Positions 44,403 to 53,913 of a stretch of 64,000 bases of DNA are shown piece after piece. The stretch comes from Rhizobium binae (GTDB lineage: Bacteria; Pseudomonadota; Alphaproteobacteria; Rhizobiales; Rhizobiaceae). Made by a program: the position numbers and the translations under genes. The stretch is from positions 186,001-250,000 of the forward strand of contig NZ_CP071607.1 in assembly GCF_017357225.1 (NCBI RefSeq). Direction: 5' to 3'. The notes beneath the pieces are model-generated. The model was given only the letters and a program-made list of their open reading frames with translations. It was not told where the DNA came from and did not search any database. The number at the start of each line of letters is the position of its first letter. The first letter of the stretch is position 1.

Positions 44403-44642
44403 ATGAAAAAATTGGTTCGCCTGCTGCTGACGATCGCGATCGCATTCGTCGTCGTCATCGGTTTTCGCTGGTATCGCTATGTTACCAACACCGACAGTCC
44501 TTATGACGAAGTCGGCATCACGCTCAACACATCGATGCCAGGACCGCTGAATGCCTGGGGCTGCGCCAAGCTGAAGGAAACCTTCGCCAGCGCCCTGCCT
44601 CCCTATGGCTGCGCTGCGGAGAATGGGACGCGATGGAAATAA
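44403..44642 (+). CDS. Small exported or membrane-anchored protein, 79 aa
   Basis: The ORF starts at the ATG at 44403 (MKKLVRLLLTIAIAFVVVIG), preceded by GAGGAACT. One N-terminal helix is followed by a periplasmic-type part: FRWYRYVTNTDSPYDEVGIT, PLNAWGCAKLKETFA and a Cys near the end (YGCAAENG). The two Cys residues (about 56 and 71) could form a disulfide. No named family was recognised, though the sequence looks like a conserved rhizobial protein. Confidence 0.6.
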   Translation: MKKLVRLLLTIAIAFVVVIGFRWYRYVTNTDSPYDEVGITLNTSMPGPLNAWGCAKLKETFASALPPYGCAAENGTRWK

Positions 44643-44972
44643 CGGCGGGCTGAAGCGCGTGGAATGTGCCGGAGACGAAGGATCAGCAGATGATCGGTCC
44701 TTTGTCTGACGCCGCCATCCCTGCACAACCGTCGAAACTGCCCTAAATCTAGCGCTGAGCGTTCACTTCTTGCGCTTCCTGGGCCTGGATCGAAATTGTG
44801 CAGCTCTTTCTGTGCAAAAATGAACAGATACTGTTTGGAATTAGTAGTCAGCCACCCGTTGCCTCAGGGGAGAATTTCCGTGATCGTAAGGCAAGGGCCG
44901 GCCGTTCTGAGGAGTGCGATCGGCCAAATTTGAACAGATCGGTAATCTGGCTAATCTCTGGGAGGAGAGAAT
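44643..44972 (+). promoter_or_regulatory. Upstream region of the branched-chain-type importer operon
   Basis: About 330 bases without a gene. TGAACAGAT occurs at 44821 and again 110 bp later at 44931. The first copy is part of AACAG-ATA-CTGTT, and the second overlaps CAGAT-N5-ATCTG. These two dyads are candidate operators. GGAGGAGAG is the ribosome binding site just before the binding-protein gene. Confidence 0.45.
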
Positions 44973-46178
44973 ATGCGAAAGAATCTCATCGCGTCCGTTG
45001 CATTTTTGCTCGCTGGCAGCACAGCGGCGCTCGCGCAGAGCGCGACTGACGGCAAGGTCAAGATCGGCATTCTGAACGACCAGTCGGGCGTCTATGCCGA
45101 CTTCGGCGGCAAGTCTTCCGTCGAAGCCGCCAAGATGGCGGTCGAGGATTTCGGCGGCAAGGTGCTGGGTGTGCCGGTCGAGATCGTCGATGCCGATCAC
45201 CAGAACAAGCCGGATATCGCCTCCAACATCGCTCGCCAGTGGTACGACACCGAACAGGTGGACGCGATCATGGAACTGACGACCTCGTCTGTGGCGCTCG
45301 CCGTGCAGGCGATCGCCAAGGAAAAGAAGAAGATCGACATCGTCACGGGTGCAGCGACGACCGATCTGACCGGCAAGGCCTGCTCACCCTACGGCTTCCA
45401 TTGGGCCTACGACACCCACGCGCTCGCCGTCGGCACCGGCGGCGCGCTGGTCAAGCAGGGCGGCGACAGCTGGTTCTTCCTCACCGCCGACTATGCCTTC
45501 GGCTATTCGCTGGAGCAGCAGACCACCGACTATGTCAAGGCGAGTGGCGGTACGGTCGTCGGCGGAGTCCGCCATCCGCTGTCGACCCAGGACTTCTCCT
45601 CCTTCCTGCTACAGGCGCAATCGTCCGGCGCCAAGGTGATCGGCCTTGCCAATGCCGGCCTCGATACTTCGAACGCCATCAAGCAGGCGGCCGAATTCGG
45701 CATCACCCAGGGCGGCCAGCATCTGGCGGCGCTGCTCTTCACCCTCGCCGAGGTCCATGGCCTCGGGCTTGAAGCAGCGCAAGGCCTGACGCTGACGGAA
45801 GGCTATTACTGGAACCGCGACGACGAAAGCCGCGCCTTCGCCAAGAAATTCTTCGCCCGCACCGGCAAGATGCCGAACATGATCCATACCGGCACCTATT
45901 CGGCTGTGACGCAATATCTGAAGGCGGTGCAGAAGGCCGGCACCGACGAGACGGAAGCCGTCGCCAAAACGCTACATGAGATGCCCGTCGACGACGTCTT
46001 CGGCCGCGGCGGCACGGTCGGCGCCAATGGCCGGATGATCCACGACATGTACCTCTTGCAGGTCAAGAAGCCGGCCGACAGCAAGGAGCCGTGGGACTAT
46101 TTCAACGTGCTCGCCACCATTCCCGGCAAGGAAGCCTATATCGATCCCGCCAAGAGCGGCTGCGATCTGGTGAAGTAA
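44973..46178 (+). CDS. Branched-chain-type ABC substrate-binding protein
   Basis: This encodes a 401-residue periplasmic binding protein of the LivJ/LivK family (type I fold). The signal peptide is MRKNLIASVAFLLAGSTAAL, with A-Q cleavage. Motifs include VKIGILNDQSGVYADFGGKS, VDADHQNKPDIASNIARQWY, GAATTDLTGKACSPYGFHWA and FFLTADYAFGYSLEQQTTDY. It heads the operon with two ATPases and two permeases. The ligand is unknown; related proteins bind amino acids, amides, urea or aromatic acids. It lacks the clear Leu-binding signature. Confidence 0.9.
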   Translation: MRKNLIASVAFLLAGSTAALAQSATDGKVKIGILNDQSGVYADFGGKSSVEAAKMAVEDFGGKVLGVPVEIVDADHQNKPDIASNIARQWYDTEQVDAIMELTTSSVALAVQAIAKEKKKIDIVTGAATTDLTGKACSPYGFHWAYDTHALAVGTGGALVKQGGDSWFFLTADYAFGYSLEQQTTDYVKASGGTVVGGVRHPLSTQDFSSFLLQAQSSGAKVIGLANAGLDTSNAIKQAAEFGITQGGQHLAALLFTLAEVHGLGLEAAQGLTLTEGYYWNRDDESRAFAKKFFARTGKMPNMIHTGTYSAVTQYLKAVQKAGTDETEAVAKTLHEMPVDDVFGRGGTVGANGRMIHDMYLLQVKKPADSKEPWDYFNVLATIPGKEAYIDPAKSGCDLVK

Positions 46179-46183
46179 GGGCG

Positions 46184-46965
46184 ATGGCGGTTTCCGCGAT
46201 TGAAACGCAGGCCAAGCCGCGGGTGGTGCTCTCCGCCCGCGGCCTGTGCCGCGATTTCGGCGGCTTCACGGCCGTGAAGAACGTCGATCTCGACGTCCAT
46301 GACGCCAGCGTGCATGCGCTGATCGGCCCGAACGGTGCCGGCAAGACCACGGTCTTCAACCTGCTGACCAAGTTCCTGCAGCCGACCGCAGGCACGATCA
46401 CCCTGATGGGGACCGACATCACCTATACGCCGCCCGACAAGGTGGCGCGCATGGGGCTGGTGCGCTCCTTCCAGATCTCGGCGGTCTTCCCGCACCTCTC
46501 CGTTCTCGACAATGTGCGGGTGGCTCTCCAGCGTCCGAACAATCTTTCCACCCAGTTCTGGCGGCCTCTTTCGGCGCTCGACCGGCTGAACGAGCGGGCC
46601 GAGCAGTTGCTCGCCAGCGTCGGCCTTTCCAAGGAGCGCGATCATATCGCCGCCGACCTTTCCTATGGCCGCAAGCGCGTCCTGGAAATCGCCACGACGC
46701 TGGCGCTCGATCCCAAGGTGCTGCTGCTTGACGAACCGATGGCCGGCATGGGGCTGGAGGATGTCGGCGTCGTCTCGGCGATCATCCGCGACGTCGCCCG
46801 CGACCGGGCGGTGCTGATGGTCGAGCACAATCTCTCCGTCGTCGCCAATATCTGCCAGCATGTCACCGTGCTGCAGCGCGGCGAGATCCTCGCTGAGGGC
46901 GATTATGCCACGGTCAGCCAGGACGAGCGAGTGCGCGTCGCCTATATGGGCACGGAGGAGCATTG

Positions 46966-46966
<1 letters not shown>
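46184..46966 (+). CDS. Branched-chain-type ABC ATPase (LivG)
   Basis: This encodes a 260-residue ATPase. Walker A is GPNGAGKTT (about residue 47), the signature region is LSYGRKRVLEIATTLALDPK and Walker B is VLLLDEPMAGMGLEDV. The signature LSYG replaces LSGG, as is usual for LivG proteins. The ATG at 46184 follows the binding-protein stop by 5 nt. Its TGA stop shares a base with the LivF start. Confidence 0.92.
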
Positions 46967-47667
<701 letters not shown>

Positions 47668-47671
47668 CCAG

Positions 47672-48559
47672 ATGATGATGATCTTCGGCATTCCCCTGCA
47701 GGCGCTGCTCGGCCAGCTCCTGATTGGCCTGATCAACGGTTCGTTCTATGCACTGCTCAGCCTCGGCCTCGCCATCATATTCGGCCTGCTCCGGGTGATC
47801 AACTTTGCCCATGGCGCGCAATATATGCTCGGCGCCTTCGTCGCCTATCTGCTGCTGACCTATGCCGGCATCGGCTACTGGCCGTCACTGATCCTGGCGC
47901 CCGTCATCGTCGGCCTTGCCGGGGCGATCATCGAGCGGCTGTTCCTGCGCCGGCTCTACGATCTCGATCCGCTCTACGGCCTGCTCTTCACCTTCGGGCT
48001 GGCACTCGCGGTCGAGGGCACCTTCCGCTATCTCTACGGCTCCTCCGGCCAGCCCTATGCGACGCCGACGGCCCTTGCTGGCGGCGCCAATCTCGGCTTC
48101 ATGTTCCTGCCGATCTATCGCGGCTGGGTCGTCGTCGTCTCGCTGGTCACCTGCCTCGGCACATGGCTGCTGATCGAAAAGACCAAGCTCGGCGCGTATC
48201 TCAGGGCGGCCACCGAAAACGCCGTGCTGGTGCAAGTCTTCGGCGTCAACGTGCCGGTGCTCTTGACGCTGACCTACGCGCTCGGCGCCGGTCTTGCCGC
48301 CTTTGCCGGGGTGCTGGCCGCACCGATCTACCAGGTCTCGCCGCTGATGGGCTCGAACATGATCATCGTCGTCTTCGCCGTCGTCGTGGTCGGCGGCATG
48401 GGATCGATCATGGGGGCGATCATCACCGGTTATGTGCTTGGCATCGCCGAGGGCCTGACAAAGGTCTTCTATCCAGAGGCCTCCAACATCGTGATCTTCG
48501 TCATCATGGCGATCGTGCTTCTCATCAGGCCCGCGGGCCTCTTCGGCCGGGACGCTTGA
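47672..48559 (+). CDS. Branched-chain-type ABC permease (LivH)
   Basis: This encodes a 295-residue membrane protein with about eight transmembrane helices. LINGSFYALLSLGLAIIFGL followed by RVINFAHGAQYMLGA is the LivH signature, and GVNVPVLLTLTYALGAGLAA and VVGGMGSIMGAIITGY are conserved later. The start is at MMMIFG (47672), 4 nt after the LivF stop. Confidence 0.92.
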   Translation: MMMIFGIPLQALLGQLLIGLINGSFYALLSLGLAIIFGLLRVINFAHGAQYMLGAFVAYLLLTYAGIGYWPSLILAPVIVGLAGAIIERLFLRRLYDLDPLYGLLFTFGLALAVEGTFRYLYGSSGQPYATPTALAGGANLGFMFLPIYRGWVVVVSLVTCLGTWLLIEKTKLGAYLRAATENAVLVQVFGVNVPVLLTLTYALGAGLAAFAGVLAAPIYQVSPLMGSNMIIVVFAVVVVGGMGSIMGAIITGYVLGIAEGLTKVFYPEASNIVIFVIMAIVLLIRPAGLFGRDA

Positions 48560-48560
48560 C

Positions 48561-49550
48561 ATGGCTGACATCACCGACACCATCCGCACGGAAAAGAGCC
48601 GGACCGCCCTTTCGGTCCAAGCCGGCTTCGTGCTCGCAGGCCTGCTGCTCCTGCTGCTCGCGCCGTTCTTCTTCTATCCGATCTTCCTGATGAAGCTGCT
48701 GTGCTTCGCGCTGTTTGCCTGCGCCTTCAACCTGCTGCTCGGCTATACCGGCCTACTGTCCTTCGGTCACGCCACCTTCTTCGGCGGCGCGGCCTATTTC
48801 ACCGCCTATACGGTGAAATCATGGGGCCTGCCGCCGGAACTCGGCATCCTGATCGGCGTCGCGGGTGCGGCCTTTCTCGGCCTCGTCATGGGCTTCTTCG
48901 CCATCCGCCGCCAGGGCATCTATTTTGCGATGATCACCCTGGCGCTGTCGCAGATGTTCTTCTTCTTCTGCCTGCAGGCGGAGTTCACCGAGGGCGAGGA
49001 TGGCATCCAGTCGGTGCCGCGCGGCCATCTCTTCGGCTTCATCGATCTGAACAACTCGACCAACATGTATTATTTCGTACTGGCCGTGTTCCTCGTTGGT
49101 ATCTTGATCATCTGGCGCTTCATCAATTCGCCTTTCGGCATGATCCTGAAATCGATCCGCGAGAACGAGCAGCGGGCGATCTCGCTCGGTTATTCCGTCG
49201 CGCGCTACAAGCTCGGCGCTTTCGTCATGTCGGCAGCGCTTGCCGGGCTCGCCGGCGCGGTCAAATCGATCGTCTTCCAGTTCGCGACGCTGACCGACGT
49301 CGCCTGGCAGATGTCGGGCGAGGTGATCCTGATGACGCTGCTCGGCGGCATCGGCACGCTGATCGGCCCGCTTTTCGGCGCGGGGTTGGTGGTGGCGCTG
49401 GAAAACTACCTCGCCACCTCGGAATTTCCGGTGACGATCATCACCGGCGTCGTCTTCATGGTCTGCGTGCTGATCTTCCGGCGCGGCATCATCGGCGAAT
49501 TCTACGCCTCCCGGCTGGGGCGGAAACTGGGCTTCGTCTATCGCCGCTGA
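48561..49550 (+). CDS. Branched-chain-type ABC permease (LivM)
   Basis: This encodes a 329-residue membrane protein with about nine transmembrane helices. NLLLGYTGLLSFGHATFFGG is the LivM signature. SIRENEQRAISLGYSVARYK and LGGIGTLIGPLFGAGLV are the ATPase-contact and pore parts. It begins one base after the LivH stop. It is the last transport gene of the operon. Confidence 0.92.
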   Translation: MADITDTIRTEKSRTALSVQAGFVLAGLLLLLLAPFFFYPIFLMKLLCFALFACAFNLLLGYTGLLSFGHATFFGGAAYFTAYTVKSWGLPPELGILIGVAGAAFLGLVMGFFAIRRQGIYFAMITLALSQMFFFFCLQAEFTEGEDGIQSVPRGHLFGFIDLNNSTNMYYFVLAVFLVGILIIWRFINSPFGMILKSIRENEQRAISLGYSVARYKLGAFVMSAALAGLAGAVKSIVFQFATLTDVAWQMSGEVILMTLLGGIGTLIGPLFGAGLVVALENYLATSEFPVTIITGVVFMVCVLIFRRGIIGEFYASRLGRKLGFVYRR

Positions 49551-49626
49551 ACGGGCGGACCTCTCTTTTCCCGGGAAGAGCTTGTTTCTACCGGAAGAAG
49601 GGGCGGGCGGCGGCGCTGCGATTACT

Positions 49627-49653
49627 CCCTCTCCCCGTCTCGCGGGGAGAGGG
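49627..49653. repeat. CCCTCTCCCC hairpin ahead of the GMC gene
   Basis: A 10-bp perfect stem CCCTCTCCCC / GGGGAGAGGG encloses 7 nt. It is related to the hairpins inside the repeat elements at 10793-10951 and 63421-63563. It sits in the 138-bp spacer between livM and the GMC oxidoreductase gene and could be a partial repeat copy. Confidence 0.6.
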
Positions 49654-49688
49654 GAGCGGCCGGCATCGGGAGTTTCGTGCAGGGGCAC

Positions 49689-51284
49689 ATGGATCGTTAC
49701 GACTATATCATCATCGGGGCGGGCAGCGCGGGCTGCGTGCTTGCCAATCGGCTGTCGGCCGATCGCAGGAGCAGCGTGCTGCTGCTCGAAGCCGGCGGCA
49801 GCGACAACTACCACTGGATCCATATCCCGGTCGGCTATCTCTATTGCATCAACAATCCGCGTACCGACTGGTGTTTCACCACAGCGCCGGAAGCGGGGTT
49901 GAACGGCCGGGCGCTAAGCTATCCGCGTGGCAAGGTGCTCGGCGGCTGCTCCTCGATCAACGGCATGATCTATATGCGCGGCCAGGCGCGCGACTACGAT
50001 CTCTGGCGGCAGATGGGCTGCAGCGGCTGGGGCTGGGACGATGTTCTGCCCTTCTTCCGCAAGTCCGAGGATTTTTATCGCGGCGAAGACGAGATGCATG
50101 GCGTCGGCGGCGAATGGCGCATCGAGAAGGCGCGGGTGCGCTGGGCCGTGCTTGACGCCTTCCAGCAGGCGGCGAGAGAAGCCGGCATCCCGGAGACGGA
50201 AGATTTCAACCGCGGCAGTAATGAAGGTTCCGGCTATTTCGACGTCAACCAGCGCTCGGGCATACGCTGGAACACGTCGAAGGCCTTCCTGCGCCCGGCG
50301 CGCAAGCGCTCCAACCTGACGGTGCTTACCAAGGCGCAGGTGCGGCGTCTGCTGGTGGAGGAGGGCGCCGTCGCCGGCGTCGAATTTCAGCACCAGGGCG
50401 TGGCGAAGCGCGCCTATGCGGGCAAGGAAACCATCCTTTCTGCCGGTTCGATCGGCTCGCCGCATATTCTGGAACTCTCCGGCATCGGCAGGGGCGAGGT
50501 GCTGCAGCGGGTGGGCATCGATGTCGTCACCGAGGTCAAGGGTGTCGGCGAGAACCTGCAGGATCATCTGCAGCTGCGTCTGGCCTATAAGGTGACCGGC
50601 GTTCCGACGCTGAACGAAAAGGCGACGAAGCTGATCGGCAAGGCGGCGATCGGGCTCGAATATCTCGTCCGCCGCTCCGGGCCGATGGCGATGGCGCCGA
50701 GCCAACTCGGCATCTTCACCCGTTCGGGACCGGACCGGGCGACGCCCGACCTGCAATATCACGTGCAGCCGGTCTCGCTGGAAAAATTCGGCGACACCGT
50801 CCATCCCTTCCCGGCGATCACCGCGAGCGTCTGCAATCTGAGGCCGGAAAGCCGCGGTTCAGTGCACCTGTCGAGCCCGGATTTTGCCGCACAGCCGACG
50901 ATCAGCCCGAAATACCTCTCGACGCAGCGCGATCGTGACATAGCTGTCCGTTCGATACGGTTGACACGCAAGATCGTCGCGCAGCCATCCTTCGCGAGGT
51001 TCCGGCCGGAGGAATTCAAGCCGGGGCCGAGCTATCAGACCGAGGCCGATCTGGAGCGGGCAGCCGGCGATATCGGCACGACGATCTTCCATCCCGTCGG
51101 CACCTGCCGCATGGGCGCCGACAGGGAGAGCGTCGTCGATCCCCGGCTGCGGTTCCGGGCGCTCGGCAAGCTCAGGATCGCGGACGCTTCGGTGATGCCG
51201 TCGATTACCTCGGGCAACACCAATTCGCCGACGATCATGATTGCCGAAAAGGCGGCGGCGATGATCCTCGAAGACAATCGATAG
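49689..51284 (+). CDS. GMC-family FAD oxidoreductase
   Basis: This encodes a 531-residue flavoenzyme. The FAD-binding start is YDYIIIGAGSAGCVLANRLS. The GMC signatures are YPRGKVLGGCSSINGMIYMR (about residue 85) and the second motif AGSIGSPHILELSGIG (about 254). The catalytic His region is HPVGTCRMGAD (about 461), and the end has SVMPSITSGNTNSPTIMIAE. It oxidises a primary alcohol, choline or polyol; the substrate is unknown. The ATG at 49689 is preferred over a GTG at 49677. It lies between the importer and the mmsB-like gene, suggesting breakdown of an imported hydroxy compound. Confidence 0.88.
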   Translation: MDRYDYIIIGAGSAGCVLANRLSADRRSSVLLLEAGGSDNYHWIHIPVGYLYCINNPRTDWCFTTAPEAGLNGRALSYPRGKVLGGCSSINGMIYMRGQARDYDLWRQMGCSGWGWDDVLPFFRKSEDFYRGEDEMHGVGGEWRIEKARVRWAVLDAFQQAAREAGIPETEDFNRGSNEGSGYFDVNQRSGIRWNTSKAFLRPARKRSNLTVLTKAQVRRLLVEEGAVAGVEFQHQGVAKRAYAGKETILSAGSIGSPHILELSGIGRGEVLQRVGIDVVTEVKGVGENLQDHLQLRLAYKVTGVPTLNEKATKLIGKAAIGLEYLVRRSGPMAMAPSQLGIFTRSGPDRATPDLQYHVQPVSLEKFGDTVHPFPAITASVCNLRPESRGSVHLSSPDFAAQPTISPKYLSTQRDRDIAVRSIRLTRKIVAQPSFARFRPEEFKPGPSYQTEADLERAAGDIGTTIFHPVGTCRMGADRESVVDPRLRFRALGKLRIADASVMPSITSGNTNSPTIMIAEKAAAMILEDNR

Positions 51285-51293
51285 GAGAAGACC

Positions 51294-52175
51294 ATGGCAA
51301 GAATCGCATTCATCGGGCTTGGCAATATGGGCGGACCGATGGCGGCCAATCTCGTCAAATCGGGTCACGAGGTCCTCGGTTTCGATCTCGCGGCTTCGGT
51401 GCTGAAGGCAGCGGAGGCGAGCGGCGTCAAGCCGGCAAGCCATGTCAGCCAAGCGGTCAAGGATGCCGAGGTCGTCATATCGATGCTGCCGCAGGGCAAA
51501 CATGTGCTGACGGCCTGGACCGACATCCTGCAGTCGACGGCGCAGGACACGCTGGTCATCGATTGCTCGACCATCGATGTCGACAGCAGCCGCAAGGCGC
51601 ATGAGATGGCCAAGGCCGCAGGCTGCCTGTCGCTCGACGCACCGGTTTCCGGGGGCACCGGCGGGGCGAGCGCCGGCACGTTGACCTTTATGGCGGGCGG
51701 CTCGGATGAGGCCTTCCTCAAGGGCAAGCCAATCCTTGAGGCGATGGGCAAGAAGATCGTCCATTGCGGCGGGGCGGGCGCCGGCCAGGCGGCGAAGATC
51801 TGCAACAATATGATCCTCGGCATCTCGATGGTCGGCGTATGCGAAGCCTTCGTGCTTGCCGAGAAGCTCGGCCTCTCGCACCAAGCGCTGTTCGACGTCG
51901 CCTCGACCTCGTCGGGCCAGTGCTGGTCGATCAATACCTATTGCCCGGTGCCGGGACCGGTGCCGACCTCGCCTGCCAATAACGACTACAAACCGGGTTT
52001 TGCCGCAGCGCTGATGCTGAAGGATCTCCGGCTGTCGCAAGAGGCGGCGCTGGCGAGCGGCGCCTCAACGCCGATGGGTGCGGAAGCGGCGCAGCTTTAT
52101 GCGCTGTTCGAAAAGCAGGGCAATGGCGGGAGGGATTTCTCCGCCATCATTGAGATGTTCCGGCAAAAGGCATAG
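51294..52175 (+). CDS. mmsB: 3-Hydroxyisobutyrate dehydrogenase-type enzyme
   Basis: This encodes a 293-residue beta-hydroxyacid dehydrogenase. The NAD-binding start is IAFIGLGNMGGPMAANLVKS (about residue 4). The substrate motif is DAPVSGGTGGASAGTLTFMA (about 118), and the catalytic Lys is in GAGQAAKICNNMILG (about 171). The C-terminal block NNDYKPGFAAALMLKDLRLS is characteristic of HIBADH in valine degradation. It starts 9 nt after the GMC gene and is the last gene of the operon. Confidence 0.88.
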   Translation: MARIAFIGLGNMGGPMAANLVKSGHEVLGFDLAASVLKAAEASGVKPASHVSQAVKDAEVVISMLPQGKHVLTAWTDILQSTAQDTLVIDCSTIDVDSSRKAHEMAKAAGCLSLDAPVSGGTGGASAGTLTFMAGGSDEAFLKGKPILEAMGKKIVHCGGAGAGQAAKICNNMILGISMVGVCEAFVLAEKLGLSHQALFDVASTSSGQCWSINTYCPVPGPVPTSPANNDYKPGFAAALMLKDLRLSQEAALASGASTPMGAEAAQLYALFEKQGNGGRDFSAIIEMFRQKA

Positions 52176-52182
52176 GCAATAT

Positions 52183-52962
52183 CTATAGGAGATAGCTGAC
52201 CGGTTCATTTCGCACCGGATGGGGAAAGACGCCCATGCCGACGCCGAAAATCGACTGCAGCTTGTCGGCCTGCATGATCTCGGCGGGCGTTCCTTCGGCG
52301 GTGATCCGGCCGCGGTTGAGCGCGACGATCGAGTCGCAGTAGCGTGCGGCGAGGTTGATATCGTGGAGCACGATGACGACGGTCAGCCCGCGTTCGCGGC
52401 TGAGTTCCTTGACCAGCGAGAGGACAGTTGCCTGATGGGCGAGGTCGAGCGCGGATGTCGGTTCGTCAAGCAGCAGGCAACGGGCGTTCTGGGCGAGCAT
52501 CATGGCGATCCAGGCGCGCTGGCGTTCACCGCCGGACATATTGGCGACGAGACGATCGGCGAAATCCTCGAGCTCGGTGCGGATGATCGCTTCCTCGACC
52601 ATCTTGCGATCCGTTGCGGTGAAGCGACCGAGCGTGCCGTGCCAGGGGAAGCGTCCGAGCGCCACAAGCTCCCGCACAGTCATTCCGTCGGTCGCCGGCG
52701 TGAATTGCGGCATGTACGCCACGTGCCGGGCAAATTCGCGAGCACCCCAATCAACCGCCGGCCTGCCGTCGAAGGCGATAGTGCCGGCTTGAGGCGCGAT
52801 CTGCCGGGCGATGATCTTCAAAAGCGTGCTCTTGCCGGAACCGTTCGGCCCCACGAGACCGTATATGCGGCCCTGCTCGAGCATCAGGCCGATGCCTTGC
52901 AGGATGGATTTCGGCCCGATGGCATATTGAATTCCGGAGAGGGCAAGGAAAGGCGAAGGCAT
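52183..52962 (-). CDS. FhuC-type iron-siderophore ABC ATPase, orphan
   Basis: This encodes a 259-residue ATPase. Walker A is GPNGSGKST (about residue 38), followed by YMPQFTPATDGMTVRELVAL then GRFPWHG, the signature MSGGERQRAWIAMMLAQ, Walker B CLLLDEPTSALDLAH and the switch VIVLHDINLAARYCD. The FhuC/FecE group of iron-siderophore importers has exactly these features. The ATG at 52962 (MPSPFLALSG) is preferred over a longer frame. No permease or binding protein adjoins it, so it must work with components encoded elsewhere or be a remnant. Confidence 0.85.
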   Translation of the reverse strand: MPSPFLALSGIQYAIGPKSILQGIGLMLEQGRIYGLVGPNGSGKSTLLKIIARQIAPQAGTIAFDGRPAVDWGAREFARHVAYMPQFTPATDGMTVRELVALGRFPWHGTLGRFTATDRKMVEEAIIRTELEDFADRLVANMSGGERQRAWIAMMLAQNARCLLLDEPTSALDLAHQATVLSLVKELSRERGLTVVIVLHDINLAARYCDSIVALNRGRITAEGTPAEIMQADKLQSIFGVGMGVFPHPVRNEPVSYLL

Positions 52963-53084
52963 GGTCAGCTCCAGGTTCGGCACGGCGAACGGGCTCGGGA
53001 GGGCGAGCCCTCCCTTTCCCTGCAAAACTAAACCATGATTGTCAACTTCAGCTTTGCGGTCGGCACCAATCCGTGAGTCGACTG

Positions 53085-53843
53085 TCAGCCCTTCGACACC
53101 GAAAAACCCAGCCTGACGTCGCCGAACAGAATGTCGATCTCGCCCGGTTCGGTCAGCTCGACCGCACCACTCAGCGTGCCTGTTGTGATGAGCGCGCCTG
53201 CCTTCAGCGATGTTTCGGAGCGGAGCCCGTCATTGGCGTAGTCGACGAGCCAGGTGAGGACGTCGCCCTTCGGGTGTTCTGCAGGGCCATCATAGATCGT
53301 GCGGCCGGCATGGGTGACCTCGAGCGGCGTGCCCCCGGCGGTGTCGACGGCGCTTTTGTCGATCTCGGGGCCGAGGACATAGCCTCTGTTGCCGAGCCGG
53401 TCGGCGAGGAACAGGAGAAAGGAAATGCTGCCGCTTTCTTTGACGGCGCTGACCAGAAGTTCGGCGCCGAGATAGGCGGCGGAGACCGCCTCGGTCACCT
53501 CGGCGCGGCTATAAGGGGTACTGGTGCGGATCGGCAGGTCCTTGCCGAGGCGCACGGCGATCTCCGTTTCGAATTTCAGTCCAGGGTGCCAGGGAATGCT
53601 CGCCCCCGAGACGGCCTCGACATAAGGATGCAAAGGGGCGGCGACCGCTTGACCCTGCGGCGAGACCGTTACCTTCCAGGCGTCGCTGGAAATACGATCC
53701 GCGGCAGCGAGGAAATTCTGCGCTTTCACCGCCTGATCAAGATCGGGCGGCAGCATGAAAGAACCCGTTTCTTCCTGTGTTCCGGCTAGGCGCAGGCTGT
53801 GAAGTCCGGCCGCAAGCGCGCGCGGGTCGAATGTCTCTGTCAT
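53085..53843 (-). CDS. 2-Keto-4-pentenoate hydratase-type protein (FAH superfamily)
   Basis: This encodes a 252-residue enzyme related to MhpD and DmpE/H. Blocks are WKVTVSPQGQAVAAPLHP, FETEIAVRLGKDLPI (acidic metal ligands), AAYLGAELLVSAV, DVLTWLVDYANDGL and LKAGALITTGTLSGAVELT. These proteins hydrate 2-keto-4-enoates or handle related keto acids with Mg2+. It is monocistronic, between the orphan ATPase and the rhamnose locus. The substrate is unknown. Confidence 0.78.
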   Translation of the reverse strand: MTETFDPRALAAGLHSLRLAGTQEETGSFMLPPDLDQAVKAQNFLAAADRISSDAWKVTVSPQGQAVAAPLHPYVEAVSGASIPWHPGLKFETEIAVRLGKDLPIRTSTPYSRAEVTEAVSAAYLGAELLVSAVKESGSISFLLFLADRLGNRGYVLGPEIDKSAVDTAGGTPLEVTHAGRTIYDGPAEHPKGDVLTWLVDYANDGLRSETSLKAGALITTGTLSGAVELTEPGEIDILFGDVRLGFSVSKG

Positions 53844-53913
53844 GCTGTCTCCTCGAGCTGATCTTCGAGGTGCACACTAACGGCAAGACGGGGGCGAACA
53901 AGCCCGTTTCTGA

